Below, piece after piece: positions 22,880 through 34,790 of a stretch of DNA of 64,000 nucleotides (its first letter is position 1; every line of letters begins with the position of its first letter). The DNA is from Cymbidium sinense. Taxonomy: Eukaryota > Streptophyta > Magnoliopsida > Asparagales > Orchidaceae. The stretch is from the NCBI GenBank assembly GCA_021442155.1, contig CM038229.1:68282443-68346442 (forward strand), in the 5' to 3' direction. The notes beneath the pieces were generated by a model that was not told where the DNA came from, did not search any database, and was given only the letters and a program-made list of their open reading frames with translations. Both the position numbers and the translations under genes were made by a program.

Positions 22880-24560
22880 AATTGAAAAATAAATTAGCAA
22901 TGATCTTATGAAATGAAAGAACCTAATGCAATTGGCTCACAATTAATGGTTAATTAAGCTTAAAGAACTTACTTAATTATTTTTATGATTTTTTCACACA
23001 TATGGACAAATCATAATTTCATTAAATCTCTTTAAGTTATTGAACACCTAAAGATCTAGCCATAAATTAATTAGGTTCAGATGTGTTTTAAAATTTAATT
23101 AAACTAATTAAGTAATTAATTAATCCATCAATCCTTAATTAATTCTTCTTGAAAAAGTGAAGAAAATTTAGGAAACAGATTAGGAGTGAGGCCCCAATCC
23201 AACTCTCTAAGCCTCCTCGCTGTTAAACGGTGACAGATGACTTAATTAATTAAGCAAATTATTGTTTATATGGTTAATTATCACTTAATTAAGTTAAGAA
23301 TGTAATTATGACTTAATCAATCAATTTTCTCAATTAATTAACCAATAAATCTCAAAAAATATGGGAGGTAGAGGTCATCCCCCTAAACACTCTAAGAAAG
23401 TTTGAAGTTAATTGATTAATTAATTAAGAAGTAATTAGAATAATTAAATTTTTAATTAAACTTTAATTAAGCCTAAATTACTATTCAAAATCAATTAAAG
23501 ATAATTTTAATAGATTCCTCTCTCAAATACCTTTAAAATAAGCATTAGTTTTTATTATTTTGAATTTTTCTATGATTTGTTATGAATTAAGGAAATTTAA
23601 GCTTTAAAAATTAATTAATTAGCCTTAATTAAGCCTAATCCCATCGGCACCACGTGACGCACTGAAGTGGTGCGCTTTCCATGTGGCACCGCAGGATTCG
23701 CTATTTAAGTAATCACATCCGCGGTTGACTTGGATGGCGGCGGGATGCAGTTTCTCGTGAACCAACTGATCTAAGATTCGACGGTCATGATCAAACCCAC
23801 GGTTAAAGAAGGATTAATCAATCGATTTAGCGTAATCTAATAATAACCGTCCATTCCGATCACGCGGAATGGACGACCTATGATCTATTAGCTCACAAGT
23901 GATGAATGGCAGAGCCCGCTTGCCATGGATCGCTCGATCCAAGTGTTGACCTCCATGCATGCGTCATAAGTCAAGTGGACCTCACAAGGTGAATTCGACA
24001 AGCTTCAGCACGTAAATCGGAGCTGAAACGCACTCGACGGCATCAAAATTTAGTCAAAATGATCTCCGATCGATGAACGGACTCAGCCATCACATTCAGA
24101 ATATCAAAATTGATCAAAATAGACATCTTACATAATTCGACGATCGCCGTCGAAGGAGGCGGCCGTCGTTGACATATTAAGTCGGCGCGAAGCGAATAAT
24201 CTCCGTTCATAAAATTGATCGCACCATTAGTGTTAAAACGCCAAAACCTATTAAATAAGGCTATTCGCGCTCAATTTGGATGAGTCTGTGCGAATGTCGA
24301 GCAGTTGGATGCGACGACGCGCGATTTTGAACTGAAATTGACCCGATTCGGCGTCGCCTTGAATGAAACGACCTCCGATCTCGAAATGGACTGCGTCATT
24401 GCATCTGGAATATCAAAATTACATAGAATAAACATCCAATTTAAATAGAACTGTTACACTTAAAATTTCGTCAAAATTAACATGTATCTCGAGATTAACC
24501 TACCTAATTATCTGCTAATTACACCCGATCAATGCCTAGAAACTTGCAGTCGCCCATCCC
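22880..24560 (-). repeat. Repeat X, inverted copy, inner part
   Basis: The reverse complement follows the plus-strand X copy in order. The ttaattaatta-rich part (22880-23640) matches 7665-6990, including the caccgtttaacagcgagg region against acatgttaaacag, aggtcatcccc against gatgacctct, and catttcat-agatcattgcta against catttcatatgagcattgcta. The GC-richer part (23640-24500) corresponds loosely to 6270-6600 and has two direct copies of a block with atcaaaatt, cgatctccgat and gactgcgtcatt or gactcagccatc (24040-24120 and 24370-24450). The similarity ends near 24560, where foreign sequence with gene fragments begins. Confidence 0.6.
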
Positions 24561-24599
24561 CATGCCACCACCTCCTAATGCAACCAATATCAAGTTGAC

Positions 24600-24737
24600 A
24601 GTTGTGCCTACCCATACCCCCTTCATGTGATTTAATATATATATATATATATGTATAGCCGCCGCTCATTTGGGCCAATCAGAAAGCCCCGCCTCTCCCC
24701 CTCAATTTCATCTCTTCAAACTCCTTGTTTCCCACCC
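24600..24737 (+). promoter_or_regulatory. Possible captured promoter/5' leader of the DUF21 gene fragment
   Basis: Between the X repeat and the first gene-like codon lie taatatatatatatat (24630-24650), a CCAAT word (24675-24679) and a C-rich leader. The change in composition from the X repeat suggests it was taken along with the gene fragment. Promoter activity cannot be judged. Confidence 0.3.
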
Positions 24738-25693
24738 ATGGACTTCGCAGCAAAATCTGCCTTATTCCACAGACACACTACAAGTTTCCCTTTCTTCTTC
24801 AACAGTGATCACAGTTGGCAAATGCCTTATGACATTCCAGCACAAGTTGCATGTCAACTGCCCCGCTTCCCCTCTCTTGCCGCCGAGATTCACGTGAATT
24901 ACTCCGACATGCGTGCTTCCTTCACTACGGAGGCTCAGACCACATAACCAGTTGCTTCCGAAGCGGTCATTGTTAGATTCTGGTTGCAGAGTCTCCGTAT
25001 TCTAGCGCTCGGTGCGCTTGCGGCCTGTGGTGTGCTTGCGGTAGCGTCTTAGAGAGTTGCTACCATGAATTTGAGCGTGGCTGGCCCCGGTGTAGGATTT
25101 TTGGGATATGTACAACCGGCGCTTAGAGGATCATGGCCGAAGGTTTTGCAGGTTCTGCAGGTTTTCAAGGAACAGAGATTGATTCTGGTTGCCTTGTTGG
25201 GTCTCTCTGCTTCCTTTTCAATGGTGGAGACGTCGATAACCACATTGTGGCCGTGGAAGATTCGTGAACTGGCTGATAAAGAACCTGAAAATGGTGTATT
25301 CAGAATGCTTGGTAGTGATGTTACACGGTTCCTGACCACCATTCTTATTAGAACCACGCTTGTCAATATTGGTGCGACAGCCCGTGCCACTAAAGCAGCA
25401 ACAACGATTTTTGGAGAAGCTGAAGTTAGTGCTGCTACAGCAGTTATGACTGTTGATGTCCTACTACTTACAGAAATTACCCCAAAAAGTATAGCTGTTC
25501 ATAATGCTACTGAGGTTGCTAGATTTGTTGTCAGAGTTTTTACTACAAAGAATGCTTTGAAATTCCTCATCAAATTTCATGTGATGCAACTAGGTCAGAC
25601 TTGTTGCATGGCTTTCCTTGGTCTTGTATCCTGTAGGAAGGGTTGTTACCTTTCTATCCATGGGAATGCTGAAGATGCTAGGATTGAAAGGCA
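24738..25693 (+). pseudogene. Plastid-type DUF21/CNNM domain protein, N-terminal fragment (broken)
   Basis: The reading frame from ATG 24738 (MDFAAKSALF) looks like a plastid-targeted N terminus, then runs into a hydrophobic segment and the DUF21 (CNNM transmembrane) core: FSMVETSITTLWPWKIREL, ENGVFRMLGSDVTRFLTTIL and LLLTEITPKSIAVHNATEVA at 25218-25520. These match the Arabidopsis At1g55930/At3g13070-type family, membrane proteins related to magnesium/cobalt transport regulators. Two in-frame stops are visible: TAA 24945-24947 and TAG 25050-25052. After a 64-nt GT...AG segment the frame changes and continues as LVAWLSLVLYPVGRVVTF and MGMLKMLGLKGR, ending at about 25693. The CBS domains and transporter-associated domain are missing. 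It is directly joined to a piece of a different gene. A captured gene fragment is the best reading. Confidence 0.85.
25530..25593 (+). other. 64-nt GT...AG segment in the DUF21 fragment (short intron or insertion)
   Basis: It begins GTCAGAG, ends CAACTAG, and the GTCAGA at its start is repeated directly after it (25594-25599). Removing it restores the reading frame with the residues expected by the family (FVV followed by RLVAW). It is short for a plant intron, and the 6-bp direct repeat would also fit a small insertion. A donor at 25536 is an alternative but would add residues. Confidence 0.55.
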
Positions 25694-26168
25694 GAAGGAG
25701 TATGGGAGTGGAGATAATCTAAGGAATAGAACAAGTATTAGTGAAAATGAAATACTATTACCTCAGCTGTGAGGAGTAGCAGCAGTTTTATCACTCAGGC
25801 TTTGAATGGCAATGACCATTCTACTGAAAGATGGAAGGACCTTATATGGAATGCATGTGTCTATCTTGTGATAGTAGGAATGCTTATATCACTTCTAATG
25901 GGACTAAACATATCCTGAACTACTATCTTCGCTGCTCTAGCTTTGATTGTACTTGATTTCAAGGATGCACGGCCTTGTCTTGAGATGGTACCATATTCTT
26001 TGTTGATATTCTTCTGCGGAATGTTTATAACCGTTGATGGATTCAACCAAACCGGATTACGAAGTGCCCTTTGGGAGTTCATGGAACCCTTTGCACGCAT
26101 TGCCACTCTGGAAGGGGTTGCAGTTTTAACTCTGATCATTCTTTTCCTCTCGAATATTGTCTCAAATG
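25694..26168 (+). pseudogene. Lsi2-type silicon/arsenite efflux transporter fragment (broken)
   Basis: Starts directly after the DUF21 piece with YGSGDNLRNRTSISENE. A frame change near 25750 follows, then VYLVIVGMLISLLMGLN, a TGA stop (25916-25918) where the family has tryptophan, ALALIVLDFKDARPC, SLLIFFCGMFITVDGFNQTG, ALWEFMEPFARI and TLIILFLSNIVSNV. This is the middle and C-terminal half of plant Lsi2-like proteins of the ArsB/NhaD superfamily, which export silicic acid or arsenite across the plasma membrane. It stops exactly where the family continues with its conserved PTVLLLG stretch. The N-terminal half is absent. The junctions on both sides are abrupt and in the same orientation. Confidence 0.85.
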
Positions 26169-26405
26169 TACTTACAGATTCAAGAAATTTGTTGGCATAG
26201 CCATATGCATTTCTGGCTTTGCTTTAGTCGTTTGCTCTGATGTTCATACTGCTGATAGGACGGCTGGTAGCAGTTCTGTGAAAGGAGATTTGCTTGTAAT
26301 TTTTTCATCTATGCTTTATGCAATTAGCAATGTTGGTGAGGAGTATTTGGTCAAGACTGGAGATCGAATTGAGCCGATACAATGCTTGGTGTTGTTGAAG
26401 TTTAA
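26169..26405 (+). pseudogene. SLC35F/DUF914-type transporter fragment (broken)
   Basis: Directly after the Lsi2-like piece, a frame reads TYRFKKFVGIAICISGFALV, then CSDVHTADR, GDLLVIFSSMLYAISNVGEE and YLVKTGDRIE. This corresponds to the middle of plant DUF914/SLC35F-type drug/metabolite transporters (two membrane segments with the GDLL-x-x-x-x-AxLYAxSNVxEE motif). The frame shifts at about 26367 and similarity ends near 26405, where a tandem repeat begins. Both the N-terminal and the C-terminal membrane segments are missing. The short shared word acag at the Lsi2 junction is compatible with microhomology joining. Confidence 0.85.
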
Positions 26406-26505
26406 AGAGAATCAAATAAAAGTACTAATGAGCTTAAACTCAACTTAAATTGAAAAAATAATAAATCAAAGTTAAATTAACATGTAAAAAAAAATAAAGA
26501 GAGAT

Positions 26506-26597
<92 letters not shown>

Positions 26598-27125
26598 CTT
26601 TTCATGCAGATATTTAAAGACTGTTATGCTCAATAGAGCTAAAGGTAGAAGATCATGACCGTAGTATCGCAAGACACTTGCCGTTATGCTCAGTAGAACT
26701 AACAGGAAGGTCGAATAGCCCTCGATGCAACCCCCGGTGCGGGGATGACGCCAAAAGGCTACCGAATTTTGGAGTGACGGGAGACCTAAATAAAAATAAA
26801 TAAAAGTGTTAACGAGCTTAAATTGAACTTATTTGAAAATGATAAATTAAAGAATAAACCTACATATGTGGTCTTTTTTTGCAGGTGTTTGAAAACCCCG
26901 TTATGCTGCTAACGGGTAGAAGATCACGACTGTAGTGTCATAAGAAGGCGTTATGCTCGAGAGAGCGGCAAATGTCGAATAACCCCTAATCTGACCCTAT
27001 CGGGGGACGCGAGGCTGAATTTTAGATTGATGGGAGACTTAAACAAGAACAAATAAAAGTGTTAATGAGCTTAAATTGAGCTTGTTTAAAAATAATAAAT
27101 TAAAGAATAAATTTACATATAAAAT
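26406..27125 (+). repeat. Tandem repeat (about 250 bp) at the right edge of the gene chimera
   Basis: Unit starts are at about 26411, 26797 and 27050, each with caaataaaagt-ttaatgagc and cttaaattgaact-tt. Units 1 and 2 then share gttatgctc, ggtagaagatca, gaccgtagt and gggagac; unit 1 is longer because of an (AT)n insertion. The third unit is partial. No coding frame. It could be a subterminal repeat of the element that carries the captured gene pieces, but no terminal repeat was found. Confidence 0.6.
26511..26594. repeat. (AT)n microsatellite
   Basis: About 42 AT units within the first unit of the 26406-27125 repeat. Confidence 0.95.
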
Positions 27126-28849
27126 TCTAAATGTCTTTAAATTAGAATTATCTTACACGGACGACTTGTTGACGATCATAAATAAGACTTTTAATGAACT
27201 TGAGAGTTTGTCTCCTAACAAGAACAAAATTCAAGTAAAGCCTCTGATGATCTTGACAGTTGCCTAAAAGTTTCTTAGCGATCATGAACTAAGCTCCATT
27301 AAAACTTAAAGAACTACATGCAAACAAATAAATATTAATCTAAAAAATTGAATAAGATCTAAAATACTTTACGCCACCAAATTTGCAACACATTGTACAA
27401 GCGAACATAATGTTTTAATTAAGGATTCAATTAAACTCTTGCACACATTATAAAGCATGATTAAAACTTAAATTCAATACCTCAAAAGTGTGCAAGTATT
27501 CTAAATACACACGCATAGGCCCCGACACTATGCTGAATGCTTAAACTTAGTGTCTGAGGATGCTGCGCTGGTTGATTCCCGATTGGGTCTTAGGACGAGG
27601 TCTGGGTTACCAAAACTTAAAAAAAATTATATAATGATGTTATTATAATATCTTCAGCCTAATAAAACATCTGAGAAGCTAATTATGTCGTATGACAGCA
27701 GATCTGATCCTCTATTATTAAATTAATAGAGTTGACATGATCTGAAATAGAAAAATAATATATCTATCCCGATGATGGCTGTGTTGACTGAATATTTCAA
27801 CCCGGAGGGGTTTTCATAATAATAATAATAATAATCTATTTAAATTCTAATGTTAAATCATCATTAAATGATCAAATATTCAAACAAATAAAAATATAAA
27901 TTAAATGAAATTAATTATTTAAATTTAAAGTGAAAATCTATCCACCCATCCACGACCGTTTGTCGAGGATGACAAATTAAGAAAATTTTTACTCACAAAG
28001 AGCCAATGTCAAATCAAATACATAACTATTTTCACACTCAAATAATCTTAAGCCAGTAAGGACGTGACCCGTGTCCTTTGTCCTCGTGATTTGCCACAAA
28101 ATGACACCACATAAATGGCTGTTACGACCAGAGCCCTTTGACCGGGTGATTCGTCGCGATATAGCATTACTAAATTACAGTCACGGACACAGCCCGTATG
28201 TTCCCTAACGGCTTTGCTCTTTGAGCTATGAACTATATAATATATTTTGATTAGGCAAAAAGCCATCCGTTAGCTAAGGTAGACTTAAGCTTGTCTCCTT
28301 AGACAAACTCTATCCTAAGTCTACAAGGATTTCTTGGACGACATAACCCATGTGTTGCTGACAATGATCATTCAGTCAAATTGGGTCGACTACCTCCTCC
28401 GACTAAGTAGACTAGGGACCACGACAGCCCGGGATGACGAAACTATGGGATCTAGATCGGACGTATCATCATTCCCCCAACCATCTACTTTAAGTAAATA
28501 ATGATGAATTTCATAAATCAAAATTCTAAAACTCCACATGTTGCTACTATACGCTATGCATTAAGCGATCTAATGACTAGCCTTAATCGAAAGTTCTCTC
28601 TCAGTGTTGAGAGGGGTAGTTAACTATAAGTGCTTGCACAAATAGGAAACCTGGAACCAGATCTAAAGTCCTCACAAAATGAGGGCGAAATCTCTGGGTA
28701 GTGTCTTATCTACTATTCTATCTGCCTTTTAAAAATTACACCGACACTTAAACACTCTTTTCATCGAAGAGGTCGGTGACAAATTTTTAAAGCCCACACT
28801 GAGCTCACCTGAGGTTAGATTCACTCCAAAACATCCTCACAACTTCGTA
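27126..28849. other. No gene recognised; right part of the insertion in inverted X
   Basis: Moderately AT-rich. It has a short (AAT)n tract (27818-27832) and two imperfect copies, about 70 bp apart, of a block with ccctttgaccgggtgattcg or cctttgtcctcgtgatttgc (28070-28190). The frames on the minus strand (28048-28266) are formed by this block. I could not assign it to an element. Confidence 0.5.
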
Positions 28850-31800
28850 CGAGAGATTCACGAAGATCTAAAGGCTAAGATTGGCTCACATGCAAATTTT
28901 CTTCACAAAGCTCCAACCCATTTTAAGCTAAAGCTCAGTTTTAATGGATTTACCTCGCCGGAGCTAAGACCGACGGTTCACATGCTTGAGGAAGCTTCGT
29001 CTAGTTGAGACGAAGCTCTATTGAGCAGCAATTGGATTGGTTTCAAGTGGATTGCTCAGTTGGCCAAGAATGGTGCTTTAGAGCTTTGGCTTTAATCGAA
29101 GTCCACCCTCCAGTGGGCTTGGAGCTTGAGGGAAGGTTCACTTGGCTTCGACGACGTGCATGGAAGGTGTGTGCAAAAGCAATTGAGTTTTTATTGAGAG
29201 ATGAGGGAGTTTGGATCAGAAAAAGGGTGTCCTATTTCGGCTTCACTCGGGGATGAAGAAATCTAAGAGAGGAAGCCTTGGGGAAGCTCTGGGGAGTGCT
29301 AGGGAGTTTTGAAAATACCTTAGGAGCTCTCTCAAATCGAATGTGTGTCTTTCCCATGAGAATTGAGGGAGTATATCCCTCAATCATGTGTGATGGACGG
29401 ACGGGATTGCTTCCCCAATTTTAATCGGCCACCCACCGTCAAAGCTCTATAGGGGTCACAATCGAGTTCACGTGGCACGCAATGAGTTAAGGAAGACATG
29501 GTAGGTGGCTCGAGGCTTGATGTGGGCTGATGGCTCTTCCTTGATCCTTTGGTTTCTCGGCCTGAGAGGGAGGAGAGTTAACTCACCTCCCTTTGGTCCA
29601 TGACAAGCCTAGCCCATATAGGGTGGGCTAGGTGGCTAAGTGATATCCCATTTGGGGTGAGTGAGAGCTGTCAAGTGATGGGAGAAGCAAACTTTGCCAA
29701 ATTTTGGCAAAATCTCACATGCATAGGCATATCTAAGGGAGATTTTCCTTGAGTTTGGCTCCAATTGGGTTTGGGCTGATTTTAGGCTGACGTAGGATGG
29801 GTTTGGGTTGGGTTAGGTTAGATCCCAAGGTCCCATGGGTTGGTTTCATGGGTTTTGGCTTAAGTTGGATCATATGAGTCATGTTGGATTGGGTTGACCA
29901 ATTGGTCAAATTAGGTCAAATCAAGGATTGGGTTAGGTTCAAATGATGATTTAAAATATTTTAGTTCAAGTGATTTCAATCAATTTGGTCTAGATTTAAT
30001 TTTGGCTCATTTGGATTCATATGGGTCAAATGGTTCATGTTGACCAATTTGACCAAAATGGCCTAATTGGTTTTGGTTGGGTGTTAGTTCAAATTCAATT
30101 GGTTAATTAAAAATGATTGTAGGCTTTGGTTTGAATCAATTTAGATTTAATTTGGATTTTGGCCACTTAGACCCTTTAGGACAATTTGAGCTAAGTTGGT
30201 CAATTGGGTTCAATTAAGGTTTTGGTTAAGTTCAATAATTAATTTAGAATGAACTTGAGTCATTTGTTCAATCAATTTGGGTTGGATCATGATTTGACTT
30301 ATTTTGACCTTTTATGCCAATTTGGGTCAACTTGGGTCAAATAGCCAATTGGGTTTAGTTTGACTCAATTGATGGTCAAGTCATGTTCAATCATTGATTA
30401 TGAATTGGTATGAATTAATGGTTTTAATTGGTTTGGTGTATGTCGAGTTTTGGCTAATTTGAGTTTCATATGGGCTAATGGTTGACTTGGTTTGACCCAA
30501 TTTAAGGTAATTGATCATCCTAGGATGATCAATGATCATGGTATGAGATTTGGATGGGCTTGGTTCAATCCAATTTGAGTTGGATTGAAACTTGGTTCAT
30601 TTTAGTTCTTTAGGCCACTTTGGGTCAAGTGGACCTAAATGGATCAATTGGCTTAGTTTTGGTTTGATTAAGATTTAGTTGGATTTATATATGAGTTTAG
30701 GAATGAAATTTAAATCTAACTGCAATCAATTTGGGTTTCAATAGGTTTTGGTTCGTTTGGAAATTTCGAGTCAAAAGGGCTATGTTAGGCTTGACTAGGG
30801 TTGATTTCAATTTGGCATGATGATTGTAGGTTTCATTTATATTTGGATAGATGATTGAAGGAATGATTGATTCAAGAGAAAATCGATTGATTTTAGCTTG
30901 TTTTATATTGGTTTTGGTTAAGTCCAAGGAATTGGATTAAAGGGCTTAAATTAGATTTTGATTTGATTTTGTATTTAGTTTTGTCAATTTGAGTTTATAT
31001 TTTATTTATATTTGTGAATATAAATGAAGATATAAATGATTTATGAGAAAATCACTTGAGTTTGGAGTGATCTGAAGATAAATTTGACTAAGCACATGGC
31101 GATAGGTCAAAAAGGACTTAAAAGGAAATCTATTTAGTTTGATTTGGTTTTGATCATAGGAATATGGGTTTCATTTATATTTGTTAATATAAATGAACAT
31201 ATATTTGATTTATAAATAAATCAATTGATTTTTGGGTTGATTTGGGTCGAGACTTAGTTAAGCTCATGAAAGTAGGTCCATACAGCTCAAGAAGAGTCTT
31301 GGCTTGATTTGATTTAGTTTGATTTAGTTTTGATCATTTGGGCATGGATTTCATTTATATTTGTGAATTTGAATGATGGGATAATTGATTTATAAAAAAA
31401 ATCATTTGATTTTGATTTGATTTAAAGGGGATTTTGGCTAAGCATATAAGAGTGGATCATATGGCTTAGGAAAGATTTTGGAGGCTGGATTTGATTTTAG
31501 GTTCCAATAATTTGGAGTCAAATATGAATTTAAATTTGATAAATCATTGATGGATTGAATTGATCTTGGAGAAAATCAATTGAATTTGGCTAAGGTTAAG
31601 TCTATGGAATTCAATCATAAGGCTTATGGAAGAGTTTTGGAAATTTGATTTGATTTTGGGATTGATTGTGAATCTTGGAAAATTGATTATGAATTTGAAT
31701 TTGAATTGAATTTGAGGTTTGGTTTGAGAAGGTAAACATGGATTGAGATTAAGGTATAGGGTAGGCAAATCTCCCTAAGTTCTCTAAGGCATAACCCACT

Positions 31801-31960
31801 CCTATGACTAATCCTTCTAAGGCTCTAGGCTTAGGTTAAGTATTCACCTAATCACTAGAAGTGTCTTAAGACAAAATAACTTTTAGAGTCTATAAGAGTC
31901 CTAGATCTATGATGAGGAGGTTGAGAACTCATTCCAAAAGTGAGGTCAACAGACACCTAA
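28850..31960 (-). repeat. Repeat X, inverted copy, outer part
   Basis: The reverse complement of 31960-31730 matches 3764-3990 closely (TGTTGACCTCAC, agttctcaac-tcctcatcat, gtcttaagacac, ctagtgattag, cttaacctaagcctagag). It is followed by the degenerate caattcaaat-type word array (31730-29700) and a more complex part (29700-28850) corresponding to about 5560-6130. On the plus strand this array is G/T-rich and nearly free of C. Apparent reading frames are accidental. Confidence 0.65.
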
Positions 31961-33443
31961 TTTAGCCTCTTTAAATATTTATTGCAGATATATTCACTAA
32001 CATACTCCTCATCTCCATACATATACATACATGCATACATATATGTATATATACTCCTCATTTCCATATATATGAATACACATATGTGTGTGTTTTAATA
32101 ATTTGGTAAGTCATTGTGACAATAAAGCAATTTTTTATTGTAGCATACAAAATCTCATAGTAGTTATCAAGTCATTCTAAAATGATCATGTGGAGTCACA
32201 CTCTCACTTTATTTAATTAAAATAACAATATGAAGTTATACTTAATCAAAAATATGCCTACGAAGTCACTTTCATTCATCTAAATAATGTGTAATAAGAT
32301 AATTCATACACATCTTAAATGTATATTCTAAAATATCAACTTTCTCTTTGAGCAATATATATCATGAAGTTCAAACTTCAAAAGAAATCTTATTACTTCA
32401 ATATTATCAATGAAATCATATTGAAATTTTCATATTTTTATATGTAATTTTAAGGTGTTTGTGTACAATGTATACTAGTTGCTATAAAAAATGAAGATAA
32501 AAAAATAATCATCTGCACAAATATTTGATTCATCAATTCATATTTTATTTTCAATAATAGGTGGTACATTCCATTTGTTTTTCACTTTATAATGCGATCT
32601 TTGATTGTTATTGAGACCACAATGTGTTAGGTAGCTCTAACAAAGTTATCTTTTAGGTTTGTCAATAACTTAGCTATTTTTTTATTGATTTTTGCAAGAA
32701 ATTTATGAGATATATTTGTCAAATTTTTATAGCTTCACATACAAAAATATAAATTTATATATAAATAATAGTACGAGAAGCCTTTATATAAAATATCACT
32801 TCTTTCAATTAGAAATATTTGAATACCATAAATTTTCATATAAAAAAAACACATTAGATGGTGCAGAAGCAATTAACGATCTGTTTGGGGCAGCTATAGT
32901 TTTTTTATAAAAAACTGGTTGTAAAGTTACTGTGAAAAAGGAATTTTTTGAAAAAAATATTGTGTGTTACAAATATTTTTCTTTTTAAAAAATTAAAAAA
33001 AATTAATTTATGACAACCACTACATTCTAAGAGCTCTAGCTCTCAAAATAGCTTTTACACCATAACACTTTTTAAAAAAATTATCAAGAAGCTGATAGTG
33101 AAATGAAGCTGTTTTATTTTCTAGCTAAATGTTATACCAAATGTACTCTACGACTTGTGAGAAACACAAATTTTATGAAATATTAAAAAAAAAAGATTCA
33201 ATAACTCATTTTTTATTTTCACTGCCAATTTGAAATTATTTCACTTTTATATATATCTTAATAATATTTAAGTAGAAGCCTCATATATGCTAAGCTAAAT
33301 GTAGCACAAGAGACCCCTTATCTCCAACAAAATTATTTTTAGTCATTTGATTTTTCAATTTCAATTTTTTTAATGTCAAATTATTATGAAAATTATAATT
33401 CTTTGAAATATAAAAATAAGAGAAAAATTTTATCTATTTAACT
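31961..33443. other. AT-rich spacer, no gene seen
   Basis: Contains a short partly repeated stretch with atacatacatgcatacatat (32010-32100) and otherwise unremarkable AT-rich sequence. The reading frame at 32692-32910 is low complexity. Confidence 0.55.
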
Positions 33444-33446
33444 TAA

Positions 33447-33868
33447 GGGGTTGTTTGGCCTATTGAATTTGAAATATAATGTAAAAGAAGTGCAATGTTA
33501 AAATGAAAGTATTGTATATTAAAATAATATTGATTATTTGATTTAAAACTCTACAAAATCAAAAAAATTATAAATATAGGAGTTTTTTTAGCAAAGTAAT
33601 ACACAGAAATTATAAAATGAAATGAAGTATAACAAAATGATGAATCATGATATAATAATGATAATCTATCTCATTTTTCGTCCAACCGTATATTTAAATT
33701 TCATATAATTTGATGAATTTTAAATACATTATATTTGAACTAGAAATATATTTTAAATATAATTTCAAAATATACTTTATTTTAAATATAGCTAAACAAA
33801 TAATAGAATTTTAAAATACACAAATTTAATTTACAATGTTCCATAAATTTTGAAAACCAAATAACCCG
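33447..33868. mobile_element. Tourist-like MITE (PIF/Harbinger type)
   Basis: The left end GGGGTTGTTTGGCC and the reversed right end CGGGTTATTTGGTTTT form terminal inverted repeats of about 14 bp with few mismatches. TAA stands on both sides (33444-33446 and 33869-33871), matching the 3-bp TWA target of PIF/Harbinger elements. It is 422 bp, AT-rich and has no coding frame. Confidence 0.65.
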
Positions 33869-33945
33869 TAAAATCAGAGATGTGTGAAGTGTGGTTATTT
33901 CATTGGTTGATATCAGTGTGTTTGTGTATATCACACATAATAGTT

Positions 33946-34386
33946 ATAATTACGTAAACACCGAAGAGTCTTCGGTCCGGCCTGCGGCAACAGAATCTAT
34001 CCTCTGTTACCGCAGTTATTGTTCTGAATGGTAACTGATTTATTGCCATTTCTTTCATTGACTTTCTTTGGACCATAAATCTGCGATCCAACTTTCTTGA
34101 ATTGCATATTTTTAAATTATTTGTAAATAGAGAAAAATCTTTAAATAGATAGCAATAAATAGAGAAAAAAAAAACATTTTTATCACCATGTGATATAATC
34201 AAGAAAGATTTACATATATATCACACAATTTTTATATATTTATATATATAACATCAAAAAATTAAATATTTATTTATTTAATACTTTCCTATATTTAAAA
34301 AGGATTATTTTAATTTTAAAAAGTAAACGATAATGATACTTTTGATATGATATTAAAAATTAAAGTGATATATATATATATATATA
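33946..34386 (+). repeat. Repeat segment S, copy 2, left part
   Basis: Starts acgtaaacaccgaagagtc and matches 1953-2225 over about 260 bp, including the mirrored cctgcggcaacagaatct / tcctctgttaccgcag words, which can fold as a hairpin-like pair. After 34205 it becomes AT-rich and unique and ends in an (AT)n tract where the LTR element begins. Confidence 0.65.
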
Positions 34387-34790
34387 TGATATGATACTTA
34401 AAATACTACTAGGCGAAGTACGAATCTTGATGCTAAAAGCAAACTGATCCGAAGTCAAACTGGTGAGATCGAAAGACTTAAAATATCATTATAAACTTTG
34501 GGATATCGCTTAAATCCCTAAAAGCTCTTAAACATGTTCATACAAATCGAGGCCTCGATGAGCCGGATCTAACAAGCCCAAGATCTCAAAATTACTTCAT
34601 TTGAGCAATCAAATATTTAAAATACATCAAATGATCAAAGGGATCATGTCCTCCGGAAGTGGAGTACGCAGGATCTAGACCTCTAATCTATAAATAACCC
34701 TCATTCTCATGGGGAGCGGCAAGAGAGGAGAGAGAGCTCTAAAGATCCTCCAAGACAATGTCGCCACGACGGACGTCTAACCATCGCCAT
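34387..34790 (+). repeat. 5' LTR (U3 part only) of the 34387-37236 element
   Basis: Matches the first 400 bp or so of 36437-37236: aatcttgatgctaaaagc, ctttgggatatc, aagcccaagatctcaaaa, catcaaatgatcaaag and TATAAAT at 34689-34695. The R/U5 part (the equivalent of 36890-37236) is not present, so it has been lost, perhaps by recombination between the triplet words in the LTR and in the interior. Confidence 0.6.

Noticed and set aside
24560..28850. Helitron or Mutator element carrying the gene chimera
   Set aside because: I found neither a TC...CTRR end with hairpin nor long terminal inverted repeats with a 9-bp duplication; the carrier remains open.
32860..33160. Possible MITE with gtttggggcagc at the left and taccaaatg at the right
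   Set aside because: Ends are only weakly inverted and no target duplication was found.
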